This document shows positions 44,441 through 64,000 of a stretch of DNA of 64,000 nt, in pieces; positions within the stretch are counted from its first letter, which is position 1, and each line of letters starts with the position of its first letter. Source of the stretch: Bolinopsis microptera (lineage: Eukaryota; Ctenophora; Tentaculata; Lobata; Bolinopsidae); contig NC_087084.1 in assembly GCF_026151205.1 (NCBI RefSeq), positions 8,049,394-8,113,393 of the forward strand, written 5' to 3'. The position numbers and the translations under genes were made by a program. The notes under the pieces were generated by a model. The model was not told the DNA's origin. It did not search any database and saw only the letters and a list, made by a program, of their open reading frames with translations.

Positions 44441-46395
44441 TGGGCCTAAGCCCTAAAGTAATTACTGTTTGGGACTAATGCATAATGGGCCTTATAGGGC
44501 CATAACATAACTCACATGGTCGTAATACGACCCCTATAATTTCACCTACCCGTACCGTGTGCTTACGCGTACTATGTGACGCTGTTGTTTGCCGCGGGCC
44601 GCCGTATGGCGGTCGTGCGAGAGGGCTTTAATTTTATTGGGTTTATTGACGGATGATACTGATAGTTTTAATTTCTTCGAAACCAGAGGCACTGGCAAGT
44701 GCTATGAAGTAGCGGGAGCCGGGTCAGTCCATTAACAAATAACGATGGACAATCTGGTATATAGAGCAATCTGAATCATGTAATTTTAATTTTATGATAC
44801 GCAGAACTTGGAACTGGTGAAACTGAATTGATTTCCTGTTTGGTTGTTCGCTGTTCATGCAGCTCACGTCATGGAGCTATACACTTAGACTTATTGATCG
44901 CAATGCAAGTTTTAGTGTTGAAGTAGAAAATAAGAACCGTTTTGTGCTGTTGTCTATTTAATTAATTTAGTGATTAATTATTTTGATGTTTGTTGGCTGA
45001 CTACGGAAATTATCAATATGAATACAGCCCTTCCTGACTGAATTTTGTTGATATATTGTTCCGCTAATTGTGTTTTCCAATACTTTGTAATTGTTCTAAT
45101 ATAAATGATTAACGATTATTTCCAAATATTTTGTTGTAAATTGGTTCGGCAAGATTTTGACAACACTCTGCAGGGGCAGGTAGACGTCTAGCAATATTTT
45201 GCACAAACAAATGAAACACTTCCTTTCAATCACATTAAAATCACAATAAGTTAACTATCGACGATACAGATCTCAGTGTATACTACTTTAGCATAAACGC
45301 CATGACATGAGTATGACACTTCATTTAAGTCAAAAGCGAACATTTTCGGTATAAATAGCGAAACTCAAAAAATTCCATTCAACTCATTTTCCGAGTCTCT
45401 TTGATATGGTATAGTTTCAGAATTGTGCGACGAGCACTACGATATAACAGTACAATTATTTAACCGAAAATAACAATCAAATGGCTTTCAGATCTCTTAA
45501 AATGGTACTACGAGGGTCTGGAAAAAGTTGAAGTCCATTTTATGATGCGATCGAGAACTGAACCTGGTTCTAGCTATGGCTGTTGCAGCAACAGTATTAA
45601 ACCTAAGTAAAAATAGCTACTGAGCGCAACAGGATTTGCTCGAGTCTAAAGATGAAACTGGAAATGCATACAAAAATAAAAATAAATCGCTTATAATTAT
45701 AAATAATCACCAACATACTAAAATCCAAACATTTGTTTCCACTAACTTTCAACTTTCAATCTTTAATATCCGAACATTCCTAAAATTTCTTCCTTCAACA
45801 TAATTCGTATTATTTAGTAGTAGAGCCTCAATAGGATATTACACAATATACATTTTAATGAACATAGATCGGTTACTATACCAACTAGTGTAACATTTTC
45901 TGATGTAAAGTTTATTTTTTCTAGACTATTCTTGCTCAAATAACGCATAATATAAAAACAGTACCATCTGTAACCCGATGTTTACGAAGCAGATAAAAAT
46001 GTCTATTAGTTAATATCAAACAATTTCTTTCTGCTTTAGCGTATAAAAACAACTTAATTTGGCGCCCCACAAGGCTTTCAATATGAAACATTACTTGAAA
46101 AGAAAAACATAGTCATCGTATCCAACTTACTAAAACCTGTAATATCGCATCTTAAATTATGCACTGTAAATCATAGAGCATCGTAAATTATGCTGCTGTT
46201 AATTATTTCCATTGCACAGTAATAACGTGGCGTTACTCCCACCCTTGCAGTTTGCACGTGCAGCCATTGCGCGGCTTAATAACAGTGGCGCGACGCGAAA
46301 CCACGGTTACTACATTAATACATGAATACAACGGTTAATAGCTGGCGATCAAGCCGTCCCGCTAATTGGATCAACTGACAAATTATCTAGTCATC
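44441..46395. other. Region downstream of LMX1
   Basis: No gene is seen. It will include the 3' UTR of LMX1. A GC-rich patch with CCGCGGGCCGCCGTATGGCG near 44590 is the only compositional feature. Confidence 0.4.
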
Positions 46396-46397
46396 AG

Positions 46398-46520
46398 AAT
46401 CAGTGCCTGGTTACTGTGGCGTTAACGTGGTTACCATGGTTACTGTGGCGTTACCATGGTTACTGTGGCGTTACTTCGGTTACCATGGTTACCATGGTTG
46501 CTGTGGCGATACCGCGGTTA
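46398..46520. repeat. Short tandem repeat GTTACCATGGTTACTGTGGC
   Basis: About five imperfect units of 18-24 bp, built of GGTTACCATGGTTACTGTGG and CGTTAC, directly adjacent to the stop codon of the SLC25A42-type gene. It will be in the 3' UTR of that gene. Confidence 0.75.
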
Positions 46521-46522
46521 CA

Positions 46523-48611
46523 TTAATACGACTCGTAGCCAGATATAACAGTGTTCATGTAGTCGAAGACGGTGAAGCTGATGCTGGATGCTAGGGGTCC
46601 CTTCAAGAAATTCAGGCTCAGTCCTTTGTAGAGACCACGCTTTATTCCTTCGTTCTGGTAAATGTGTGACAGTGTACCCCTGTAGAAAGTTATTAATAGG
46701 TTTTGTTAATAGTTATACATGTTTAAATATTGACTACTGATGCGCTCGGGTACAAAATTAAAGTGGAAATCAATGGAAATGTGTTCATGTAACAGGAAAA
46801 TGAAGATAAGTGAAAGAGGTAGGGAAATGAAAGTGAAAGAGAAACTGAACTCATACCTCATAGTGCTGTAACGTTCCAGATGATCCCCCTTGATACCGCC
46901 AGTCTGCATACGACGCCGTGTTACGTCCAGAGGGTAGGAAATACTCTGACCACACAGCCCTGCAAACCCTCCGTATAGGAGGCGGTGCTCGGTGAGTAAA
47001 CCGTCTGATGAACCTAATCGGGGGGAGGTGGTTATTTGGTGGTTCAGGGCAAATTAACAGGGCTAGTTGCTATATTATACACTTTGAACATATGTAGACT
47101 GTAGAATATAGTAGTACATAGTATCAAATAACTCTATTTAAAGAAGATTGTATTTATATAAACTGTTAAAGTTCGCTCCCCCACCCCATAACTCAAGCAC
47201 AGGCAACTTACTGTTCGAGTGTTTCTGAAAAACAACCTGATCTGCGCTGTGATACTCACTTAGAGGGTTAATGTTCTTCAAGGTTCCGAACACGTAGAAA
47301 CTGGTCCCCCCGTACACAGAGACCCCTATCAGTGTTGGAGCTAGCCCCCTGAACAGTGCATTCTTTACATTCTTTACATTTCTTTACATGTTAAAACTAC
47401 GAACCTTTGGATAACCATGACTTTTAGACATTTACTTTAATAGCAATACGACATTATTCCATCAAATAATCATGCTGTCTTCTTCATGAGAGATATGTAT
47501 CTAGTCGGCACTATGAAATTGTAAATAGTTAGATAAAGCAAATGTTCCTTTTCTCTAATAATTGATGATCCTACCTGTACAAAGACGAGACTCCTTCCGT
47601 TTTCAGAATATACTTCAGACTCTGTAAAATACTAACATACTCGCTTTTAACAGCCATTCTAGCCCTCAAAACCTGTTAAATCAGTGTGATATCACGTATT
47701 TAACACAGAGAAAATAAGACAACAACATTTTATATTTTCACAAATTGACAAAAACATGCTGAGAACAAAAACTCTAAAAACTGAGAGGAGAGGAAATACC
47801 TCGAGGCCGTAGGTGGAGAAACTAGCGGTTAACCCAGCCATGCTGCCAGAACAGAACCGGTATACGTGGGACAGTTTGCCGTCTGGATCTTTTCTTTTGA
47901 AGTAATCTTTGTAAGATTCGTTTGACATGTAAGTTATTGCTGCATAGGGTACAATCCGTACCATCGTGGCGCTGTTACCTAAAGTTATATTTAGTTATTT
48001 TTATTAACTACATTATTATACTATTATATTTAGTTATTACTGGAATATTACAGTGTAGAAAATGTAAAGCTCAAAGACATTTTACTGGGAGAATGGTGAG
48101 AAATAAATCAGGTTGTATGTTAGTTACACAATTTCAAATGTTAGCCATTAAAACTTCGAGCTGGACCTCGAGCTGCCACCCAAAATACCAAAGTAAAACT
48201 CTTCAGAATTACTTAAGTTGTGAAAATGTAATTTTACCTTTCCACATCATGGTGACTCCATTTTCCCGAACGGTGGACGCTAAAAACTGGACACATTTTC
48301 GGTATGAAAATGATCTTTTAGAAGATACCTGGAGAGTAAAGGTAAAACAAACCAAAATATATGTTAAAGGCTAACATTATCAACAGAGATAATAAACAAT
48401 AATCTAATAGAAAATACACAACAAGACTTTGAAATTTAAATATTCAAAGGCAGAAAACGGGGAACAAGGCAAACTTTAAACTCACCTGAAATACGATTTT
48501 GGCCCTATCAAGTGGTGCGATGGTTGTTTTAGCGACAGCCCCCGCCGTTGCCCCCGAGACGAAATTGCCAAGTATCTCTTGGTACGTCCGTGCTCGGGGC
48601 TGTGGACCCAT
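46523..48611 (-). CDS. SLC25A42: Mitochondrial carrier, SLC25A42 type
   Basis: Seven minus-strand exons join in phase to 298 residues: 48486-48611, 48238-48328, 47800-47978, 47575-47672, 47260-47348, 46857-47013 and 46523-46679 (TAA). Three carrier repeats are present. Repeat 1 has [20 protein letters not shown]. Repeat 2 has [20 protein letters not shown] with RARMAV. Repeat 3 has [34 protein letters not shown] and [16 protein letters not shown] are typical of SLC25A42, which in vertebrates brings coenzyme A into mitochondria in exchange for adenine nucleotides. The protein begins close to the first helix, so it is a little shorter than the vertebrate form. In repeat 2 the signature PxD/E is GLE, so the kink proline is replaced by glycine. 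Assignment to A42 rather than another CoA/adenine carrier is by resemblance only. Confidence 0.9.
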
Positions 48612-50889
48612 AATTTATCACGTGCACTGGAACCATGCCATACTAAAAATAAGTTGGGGTTAGCATGTACTGAAAACATTTTACACTAGGGATACACTTT
48701 TTAAACACAAATATTTTTAACAAGAAATTAAAAACATTGTAAACTAAGTATTAAGTAACCGCAGTTACAAACACGAGCTTAAAGGTGGATCAATTATAAC
48801 GATAACAAATGAACTAGCAGTGAAGTAACAGCAACCACATGAGTTATTGTTACAACTCATGTGACTTCATTATTTAACTTGTACATTTGCCATCACGATC
48901 CTATCACATTGATTATGTAAGTCACACACAAGATTGGCTTACTGTAGTTGTGGATGCACCCCGGAATTTAGGCGATTGTTACATTTCAGCTACACTTCAA
49001 AATATTTATATTTTTAATGATTGGTAAGAAACTGCTCTTGAGCACTCGCTATACTACAACGGCGTGACGCTATATTTCTTGAAAATGTGCCAAATTTAGA
49101 ATTTTGCGCGAAAACAGATTTACTTTTCGCGTATAATATAGGATTGGCGGTCGCGCGCTCCCGAGTGGAAGCCTCGACTAGATTAGGACGAGGTAGAAGT
49201 TCGGGTACCATGATTTTAAGGTGGGAACGGCCTGTTTTATGTTTAAAGTTAAATGTGATCTGTTACTGTGGTAGTACCACTACCTTACTAAGATAAATAT
49301 TATATACTACAGTTCAACATGAAAAGATACATAGAGCTTGCTGTAAAAATAAAAAATTCTTCAGAGAAAAGCCGCAAAAATGTCAAAAATGCTACATGTT
49401 TATTGTGCGATTAATACAATTTGCGAATGAATTTTTTAGGTATGACAATGACTAACAGGTCGGCAAACAATTAAACAACAATAAACATAAACTGAATATA
49501 TCAACGCTTGTAAAGCTAAAAATCGCACAAATCAATTATGCATAAAATGTTACCTCAAAATTCTTTAATTAGCTAATTAATTGGCTATTAACCAATTAAT
49601 AACTTAACCAGAGCACATGATAACACCGTGCAACGTTTCAAAACAATTGTGTATAAAGCAAAACATTTTAATATGGTGTATATAAAGCACAAAAAATGGT
49701 TTAGCTTACAAGCATTTTCAAATAAAATCTACAAGCAAAACAACTTAAAATAACTCATATCAAATACAATGCCAAACTACCACATAAGCTAATTGCATTT
49801 AATAAAACCCCGTCACAAAATATAACAATAAATATTGTATGAAGCTAAAACCTCGAAACATATAGAAATATTACGCATATCTGCGATCCCTATTTCTAAG
49901 TGAAACATTTAATTAAGAAACCATCGAAATTGTATTTCCTAATAATACTTTCTACTTTCAATACATGAAAATAAAATCAGCAGACTTCTATAATATTCAA
50001 GTATATATCCGTTTTATTGTTGTTATTGTATTTGACTGAAGTTTTAACTTCAGTTTAAAAACTAAAGTAAGTCCTTATCTCTAGAATATTAACTGTAATA
50101 TAATCCCTCACCAAAACCCGCTATAATCTCACTTTATGAGTATTGCTGAAAGCACAGTGTAAGGCCTACACGGACCGCCTCTAACTAGCCAATCCCTGTT
50201 TACATGCCGTGTAGCAGGGGACTAGTAAGAGCTAAACTAGTAAGCGGGGCATAGCCTATACACTATACTTCCATCATTGAGTATATTACCAACCAGAAGG
50301 AAAATTTCCTTGTGTTTGGAATCTACCAAGACGAAAGTTGTACAATCCAGCGAAATTCCGAAGAATTATATTACTGAATTATTACGCTACATTACCTAGT
50401 TATAAATAACTCTGTATCACTGCTATCAAACTTACTTCAGGCTTTATCTCTTTTGGCCTTGTAAAATTGTCAGGTCTTGTTGGAGAGGTATCAGTACTTA
50501 AGTCAAAGTGTGGCTCTGCGGCCAATAGTACAGTGCATTACAGGCTACAGCTGGTATTTAAATAGTTTACTACAATCTTTAATCTTATCTACCTGCTAAT
50601 TACCACGCTAATTGATATGCTAATTGATCTGCTAATTACCGCGCTAATTGATCTGCTAATTACCACCTAAAGCTAACTAATACCAGGGAGAGTCTCTCAT
50701 CATCAACAATCATCTGTTCGTCACAAAGTCTTCTTCTTTGGCAATAATATTATCTGTTATTTTGCCTGAAATTAAGAAATTAATCGAACCAAATATCAAA
50801 CAAACATAAACAATCAATTAATTACGAATTGAATCCATCGAACAATAACACATCAATTATTGTTCAATTATCATCCAATTACCTGGTAA
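48612..50889. other. Region between SLC25A42-type gene and muskelin
   Basis: No gene is seen. Part near 48612 should be the 5' flank of the carrier gene. 50590-50670 contains short repeats of CTAATTACCACG/CTAATTGATCTG. 49010-49220 is less AT-rich, with no exon apparent. Confidence 0.4.
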
Positions 50890-58473
<7,584 letters not shown>

Positions 58474-58970
58474 CTTTTCCTAAGAACATGAGAGGGTTTA
58501 ATGCTAACAGTATCAAAGAAATAAATAATGAACAATAGTTTAAGGTCAATCTTTGATGAAGTAATTCTCTCATTATAGACGTTTCTATAATAATCTCAAA
58601 GTGTTTGTTACATTAGCCATGTTAACAGTGTTGAAATGATTCTTTGACATTAACCAGAGCCTCCAGACTCCAGAGGGACTCAATATCATTAAAGGGGTTG
58701 TTAACTTGGTATGTATGCCAACCTAGATATAGAGGAGGGATTAGGAAAAGTAATTTCTTTTATACAATAGTCATGTTTAAAGTGGCTGACTGAGGGGGAG
58801 GAGTCTATTTACTCTATAACAGCTTTAAAAATGTCTATTTGAAATATAACTCCCAACACTTGTGTGATAGCAAATTAAACTAATGCCTGTCATAATTTTA
58901 GTGTTTTAATTTTTAGTGTTGCTAAAGATATTGAAGAATAAGAATTTTGGGAAAGTATTTCGCTTTTAAA
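58474..58970. other. Muskelin upstream region
   Basis: Expected to hold the promoter and perhaps a leader exon of muskelin: a TTCTTAG/GAAAAGATGG sequence just before the start codon could be a 3' splice site. Nothing else is recognisable. Confidence 0.3.
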
Positions 58971-59620
58971 ATTTATTCCTGCCAAGTGCAAAGTAGCGCA
59001 TAATAATTTTAACAATAATCATAATTTAAATTATATGGTAAATGGTATAGAACTTGAACTATCTGCACAGGCAAAAGATTTGGGGGTTATTACCCATAGC
59101 CCTCTGCTTTGGAACAGGCAAATCGTATGATATATTGGATTGTAAGGAATTTAGTTATTAGAGAAAAAGTTGTTAATAAGACCTCATCTTGAGTATTGTG
59201 TCCAATTGTGGAATCCACCTGCGCGGCGGCTCATGGGAGTTGGGGGACTGCTTTGGAGCTGGAGTGTCCAGAGGCGGTTTACCTGTCTGAGGTGGTTACT
59301 CTTCCTTACAGCCATAGACTGAAAATCCTCAATTTGACATCGCTGGCAGAGCGGCGAATAAGTGCAAGTGGGGACCTCTTAAAGTAACAAGTGGTTTGAC
59401 TGATTAGGATCGGGAATGTTTAGATTTAGCAGATCTGGTCATAACCTTGTTTCAAGCAACAGATGTAATAGAAGTTTAACTAAAATCTCCCGGAGCAAGT
59501 TATTCCATATTGCAATTGGAACAAACTCCCTCCGATCAAGAAATCTGTGATTGTTTTAGGCTTTAAAATTAAATTAGAAGGATTCAAGAAAGATATGATT
59601 TCTAAAAGTATTTCAAACGA
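58971..59620 (+). mobile_element. CR1-like LINE relic, 3' part of reverse transcriptase
   Basis: Frame pieces match the C-terminal reverse transcriptase of CR1/Rex-type non-LTR elements: PAKCKVAHNN, then VNGIELELSAQAKDLGVI, then RPHLEYCVQLWNPP near 59180, then HRLKILNLTSLAERRISASGD near 59320, then SGHNLVSSNRCNRSLTKI and LFHIAIGTNSL up to about 59530. Frameshifts and stops break it, and the endonuclease and most of the polymerase are missing, as for a 5'-truncated old insertion. Confidence 0.8.
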
Positions 59621-60335
59621 TTGCTGCAACTTCACCTGTTTCATTGTATACTTCACTGCCCCATATATATGATTAGCCATGAAATAATGTTAATCCTAGA
59701 CTAGACGTACACACTACATGTGAACCTTAAATAAATCATCACATGAATTTAAGGTTCAAGGTTCAACAATCAAAATAGGGGGAGCACCCTATCAATATGC
59801 AATAGATCATGATCATTTTAAAAAATCCACTCAATACTGTATCTTCACAACGACAATACCATGAACAACTTAAGTGTACGAAAACAGAAAGTAGCCAAAC
59901 AAATTGTATGCTTTCATACTGTAAAAAGTGCCACGTATACAGTATTATAGAACAAATAAACATTAATTAAAAACGTATTTTGGGCTACTGCGTAAGATTT
60001 GCTTAGGGTTAATATTTCGTTTATAACGCGAACGACTGATACTCGTAAAATATTTGTTTTTCAAATATTAAACCTACAAATATTTCGACAAAAAGTTAAC
60101 CATAGACAAACTGTCAAAGATGCATTTTAAAAAAAATTTATTAACATTTTTGCAACCATGAACCAGCACATTGACGGCCGATAACATTTTTTTAAAACAT
60201 GAATCATTTTTTCCAAATATCCAAAACTGTCATGTATGTATAATTTAATAATTTCTTTAAGTTTTGAAGTTAGGGCCTTCATGTCATAAAATTAGGACCT
60301 TACTGCAATTACCATGACCAGGGCTTGATTGACGG
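59621..60335. other. Spacer
   Basis: No gene. AATTTAAGGTTCAAGGTTC near 59747 partly mirrors ACATGTGAACCTTAAATAAA near 59717, a short foldback. Confidence 0.35.
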
Positions 60336-61220
60336 TGTCAACCCATCGAGATCGTTGCTCTGCGAATATAAAGAGTTCACATAGCCATGTGTGATGTGTA
60401 AAGTGTATACGCGTACTGCGTGACGCGCTTGTTTCACAAGTAGAATATCCTTTGCAAGCGAGAGGGCTCTGGTTAGAGCTTGTATCACGTGGTGACCCCC
60501 ACTGTCGCTTCGCTATAGTGTAGAGTTTCTACGATACAGGGGGAGCCGCGCACTCGTGCCCGGCGGGCCGGCGGGTCATACAACGTACGACAAGTTAGAG
60601 CAAGCGAAGGAGAGCAACGATCGCCGATCTAGCGAGAAGCATATTTGATAATTAAGAAGCATAATTATGCGAGAAGCTTAATTGACGATGTCAATTCATC
60701 TCAGCTCGGCGCGGCACATTAGCGCATTTCGCCGATCTAGAGTGAGAAGCCTCATTGAGTGCGCGGCGCGGCACAGTAACGCATCGCGCTATCAGTTTAT
60801 GCAATGCAATTTCTTAAATTATGCAATGCTTATTTTTTGCATGCACACTGTTAAAAGTGTAGCTACACTTTTAACAGTGTGCATGCAAAAAATAAGCATT
60901 GCATAATTTAAGAAATTGCATTGCATAAACTGATAAATTAATTTTCATTTATGCATATGTATCCTTACACGTTACTAATGACCAAGCGCGCCTTTCCCAG
61001 TTCCCTGGCCCTATATTGCGCCGCACTCCTTTTAACATCTTGTAAACATGTGAACGAATTGCGTTTAATAAATTACTTAGCTTTGATTGACGATGTCAAC
61101 CCATTAAATCGTTGCTTTGCAAAGAAAAGCAAAGATTGCCGATGCAAATTGCATCGCAAAAATGATAGTTTGCGCGGCGCTTCACGTCGAATTGCTGTGA
61201 AGTCCTCCAAGTAATGGCAT
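60336..61220. repeat. Cluster of MITE-like repeats with GC-rich cores
   Basis: The motifs TTGACGATGTCAA (60682, 61086; variant near 60330), CGTTGCTCTGC/GAGCAACGATC (60350, 60612), GCGCGGCG (60707, 60765, 61170) and GAAGTCCTCCAAG (61200) recur in both orientations and are shared with 27431-27560. No coding content. The family looks like a short inverted-repeat element present in nested or broken copies. Confidence 0.5.
60790..60935. repeat. Perfect 146-bp palindrome without spacer
   Basis: The arm 60790-60862 (starts TATCAGTTTATGCAATGC, ends AAAAGTGTAG) is the exact reverse complement of 60863-60935, with no loop. Such a sequence can extrude as a cruciform or hairpin. Its ends coincide with TATCAG...CTGATA. 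Confidence 0.95.
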
Positions 61221-63114
61221 TGCATTGTCCATTTGTAACTATAAGTTTTAACTTCTCGTATTATATTATAGTTCTAGCAGCGGACAGTGTTTTACCCTGT
61301 TCTTTTATTTTTTTCCTATTCTGATTTGAATTTGAAGGAAATTGAAAATTAAATTAAAACAAACGCGTGCAGCGTGCATTACATACAATTAAGGTTATGC
61401 GCAAAGGTAACTTTTCTCAGCTGAAGTATGCATCATCTATTAACGAAGCTACATTGGTAGACTTGTGTAAAATTCTATTTTATCTTTTGTGTTTCAATTC
61501 GATACTATCATTGAATTTTATCAAAAGTTGTGGTTCACTTCACCGTACACCAACGTAACAAATGATGACGGATGAATTATAAAACCAAATCAAATCAATT
61601 CAACTTCGACTATGTGGTCACATTGTTACTTCAAACAGTATATCTTCATCATTCTTCCAAGTACTGTAAACTATATTGATGACAATAAGTTTGGCTAATC
61701 TAGATCATAGATTGTTTGATCTTTAACTTAGGTATTTTCACGTAATCTTTGATGTTTATTAAGTTGTTTATGCTTTATTATTACAGTTGACATTTCATTT
61801 CATCTGAACTATGAAGTGGCCACGGTGGAAGTTCTGTATTCTGTATTGATACAGAAATCTGTATACTCCTTTCATAATAATACAAACCTTTCATTTGATG
61901 TTGGCTCAGTGACATATTTAGAGAATCAAAATTTTGGCTGTCCTAATTGTACATTACTTATTTATCATTTTCAACTCCTTGGTCAACTCCCTTCGATGGC
62001 TGACTTTTTGCTTGGGACAAAGAAGGATCTTTGTTTCTCTACGAGTCCGACAACTACCAGTGTCGTAACGTTGCACAGTGCAGTGGGGTCAGCAGGGCAC
62101 TTTGTTACGCCACTGACATTTGACAACTACTCAACAGGAAGAGTCACCTTTGCATGCCTTGCAGTGTTGTCTCAAATTTATATACTTGCAAATCTCCATC
62201 CTTAGCTTCCGAACAGCTACTTGTTCAACTTGACTCCCTGACGCAGTCTTTCTAGGGTGACTCAAGCAGAGGTAATTACATTTGTATTGTAATCCTCTTA
62301 CTGAGCAACAGTTTGCAGAACTTTTCTCGGTTCCTGTAATAGTTTTGTCCGCAGATTGTAGACATTTTTTGCATTACTGAACTATACAATTTTTCCTGGA
62401 TACAATTTTCAGAGCCTTTGAGGCAGAATTTGCAAAGATTGATGTCTAGGTAATAAGAAAGCAATATAATTAAATGTTTGAACTGTATCTTGCTCCTGTC
62501 AGTCCAAATCATCCTTTTTGCAACAAGGTTAAGTCCCATATTTCTTTATTCTCTAACTGTCGAATACTTACTTGCTCTAAAGACTATCACTTAACAAATT
62601 CTTCTGCCAAACTCGACCATTTGTTGTCTAATTCTGGGAGCTTGACTTAGTTTGATGATCAAAGTATTAGTATCTATGTAACCTGTATGCCCTTTTTTTG
62701 CACCCAGTATAATAAACAATTCCAACTGAGCTAAATCTTAACAAGAAATAAGATAAACTATGGACAAATTGAATAGCTTTTAATACCAGTGTTTTTCTTG
62801 TTTGTTTCACATTTTTCTAGAACTACTTTGTGAACTACATTAATATGCCTCATGTGTTCGTTCAGCCAAACCAATTATTATATAACAATGAAGTTTACGT
62901 TTCTTTTTTAGTTAGTTGTTTAAATCAGGACACTCAGTATGCAACTTATATTGCGGTATCATTTTTCCATTAGTATTATATCAAAATAATGCCAGTGTAA
63001 TCTTTCATAGCTCAAATGTTGATTCTCATTCAATAAAAGAATTATTATTAATTGAATTTTCAAACAAAGTGATCGTAAATTGAGTTTAATACATTTTCAA
63101 ATTCAGCTAGTATT
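61221..63114. other. Gene-poor stretch
   Basis: 61816-62205 is open for 129 codons on the plus strand, but part of it (62058-62115) is a foldback repeat, and I recognise no domain, so I do not call a gene. The rest shows nothing. Confidence 0.4.
62058..62115. repeat. Short hAT-like foldback
   Basis: Ends CAGTGTCGTAAC and GTTACGCCACTG are inverted with one mismatch; the right end is related to the CAGTGGCGTAACGAAGG start at 821. Confidence 0.45.
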
Positions 63115-63531
63115 ATGATCCGACTAATAACTTGGCTGGGGGTTATCTTATTACCTAACATCGTATCAGGTAAATACTTGTCTGTGTTATATTTTATGGT
63201 ATAATGACCTTCCTGAGTTTCAAATTCATTGAATTTATTTGTCATCAAAAAATATAAATCTCCACCATTGATATCACTTAAATCTTTCAAAACCATCTAA
63301 TACAACAAACAGTTTTCTTAAAACCATCACAAGATAACAAAAAAACCACAGCGTTCAAATGTGTGAGTTCAGTGCAGACATCCAAAGAAGCAGACTCAAT
63401 GAGTTGCAGCAAGTTTTACCTTTGTAACCAAGGCGTACCAGAGTCCCAGGAATGCGGAGAACAGGACACATTTGATGTGTTGTACAGGATGTGCCGCGCG
63501 GCTGAGGTCGTCAAGTCTTGCAGTTATGCTC
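63115..63531 (+). CDS. Secreted chitin-binding (peritrophin-A) protein, 5' exons, partial
   Basis: Exon 1, 63115-63169, starts with ATG and codes for a signal peptide (MIRLITWLGVILLPNIVS) ending at a GTAAAT donor. Exon 2, 63373-63531, joins in phase and codes for a chitin-binding type 2 domain: SCSKFYLCNQGVPESQECG, then DTFDVLYRMC and VVKSC, the six-cysteine pattern with aromatic residues of CBM14. The donor GTGAGT follows. The gene continues past the right edge. Proteins of this family bind chitin in cuticle, gut lining or shell matrix. The acceptor at 63372 has a weak pyrimidine tract, but it is the one that keeps the frame. I cannot tell how many domains the full protein has. Confidence 0.75.
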
Positions 63532-64000
63532 GTGAGTGTTTTTAGTTTTATTGCTTTATTTGTACATTTTTATGTGCCATGTTTGAATATTTAGGTTTAT
63601 AGAAATTATAATAGTTTTGACGGGAAATCTTTGACACTTGTAATGACCGGAATTGTAAAGTACTGCCATTTATAATAGTTAGCCACTTATATTAGTTAGA
63701 CTTTGTGTTCCATGTCACTACTCCAAATCCACGGTAGATCACCAAATAAGGTTAAATGAAAGCGTTCCTGTCATAGGCCATCGGGATTTAGTTATGACCA
63801 CCATGCTTCTTGTCTGCCTTTAAAATCTATCTGCAATCGTTTCCCAAGCATGGAGAACATTTTATATCTACAGCATCAGATAAGCTCAAGTTCTTGCCAT
63901 CATAGCATAGATATAGATAAGATGACTTATCTTCGTTAGCTCAACCAAAAGTTCCACATCAGATTTATTGCTACATTTGATCTCCAGAACATTATGACTG
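63532..64000. other. Intron of the chitin-binding gene, to window edge
   Basis: No second chitin-binding exon is visible before the edge. Confidence 0.4.

Noticed and set aside
61816-62205. 129-codon frame
   Set aside because: Contains a hAT-like foldback repeat and shows no known domain or splice context.

Overview
The window is nuclear DNA of an invertebrate animal. Genes are split by GT..AG introns, and four single-copy metazoan genes can be followed exon by exon: an ariadne-type RBR ubiquitin ligase, an LMX1-type LIM-homeobox gene, a SLC25A42-type mitochondrial carrier and muskelin. The start of a secreted chitin-binding protein lies at the right edge. The sequence is AT-rich and full of tandem repeats, MITE-like elements and transposon relics. 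I cannot name the phylum. Many single-base indels separate near-identical copies, so either decay or imperfect consensus quality must be kept in mind for every frameshift reported here.

Layout. 1-8.5 kb: two direct units of a gene coding for a NERD-type nuclease domain fused to a superfamily-1 helicase-like ATPase; all copies are broken or incomplete. 8.9-10.5 kb (minus): four N-terminal exons of ariadne. 11.5-16.1 kb (minus): an inverted, heavily decayed copy of the NERD-helicase block. 18.8-23.05 kb (plus): the RBR and C-terminal exons of ariadne, with an 863-bp tandem exon duplication and a frameshift. The two halves of ariadne point in opposite directions, and the 5' half lies between inverted copies of the NERD-helicase unit, as expected from an inversion by recombination between those repeats (or an assembly misjoin there).

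23-35 kb: gene-poor. It holds a mariner relic with TA target sites, a GC-rich palindromic cluster, several repeat families, two possible orphan exons and E-box-rich DNA. 35.5-44.4 kb (plus): a complete nine-exon LMX1 gene whose introns hold different minisatellites plus a CT tract of nearly 1 kb. 46.5-48.6 kb (minus): a seven-exon SLC25A42-type carrier. 50.9-58.5 kb (minus): an eight-exon muskelin; one intron holds a TIR element with a 51-bp minisatellite. 59-63 kb: a CR1-like LINE relic and a repeat cluster with a perfect 146-bp palindrome. 63.1 kb to the edge: signal-peptide and chitin-binding exons of a gene that continues outside.

The genes belong to unrelated pathways (ubiquitin ligation, transcription, mitochondrial transport, CTLH-complex scaffold, extracellular matrix), so no functional cluster is suggested apart from the NERD-helicase family. 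The least ordinary signals are that family, the split ariadne gene, the coding minisatellite that runs through a splice site of LMX1, and repeated capture of the CACGTG E-box by unrelated minisatellites.
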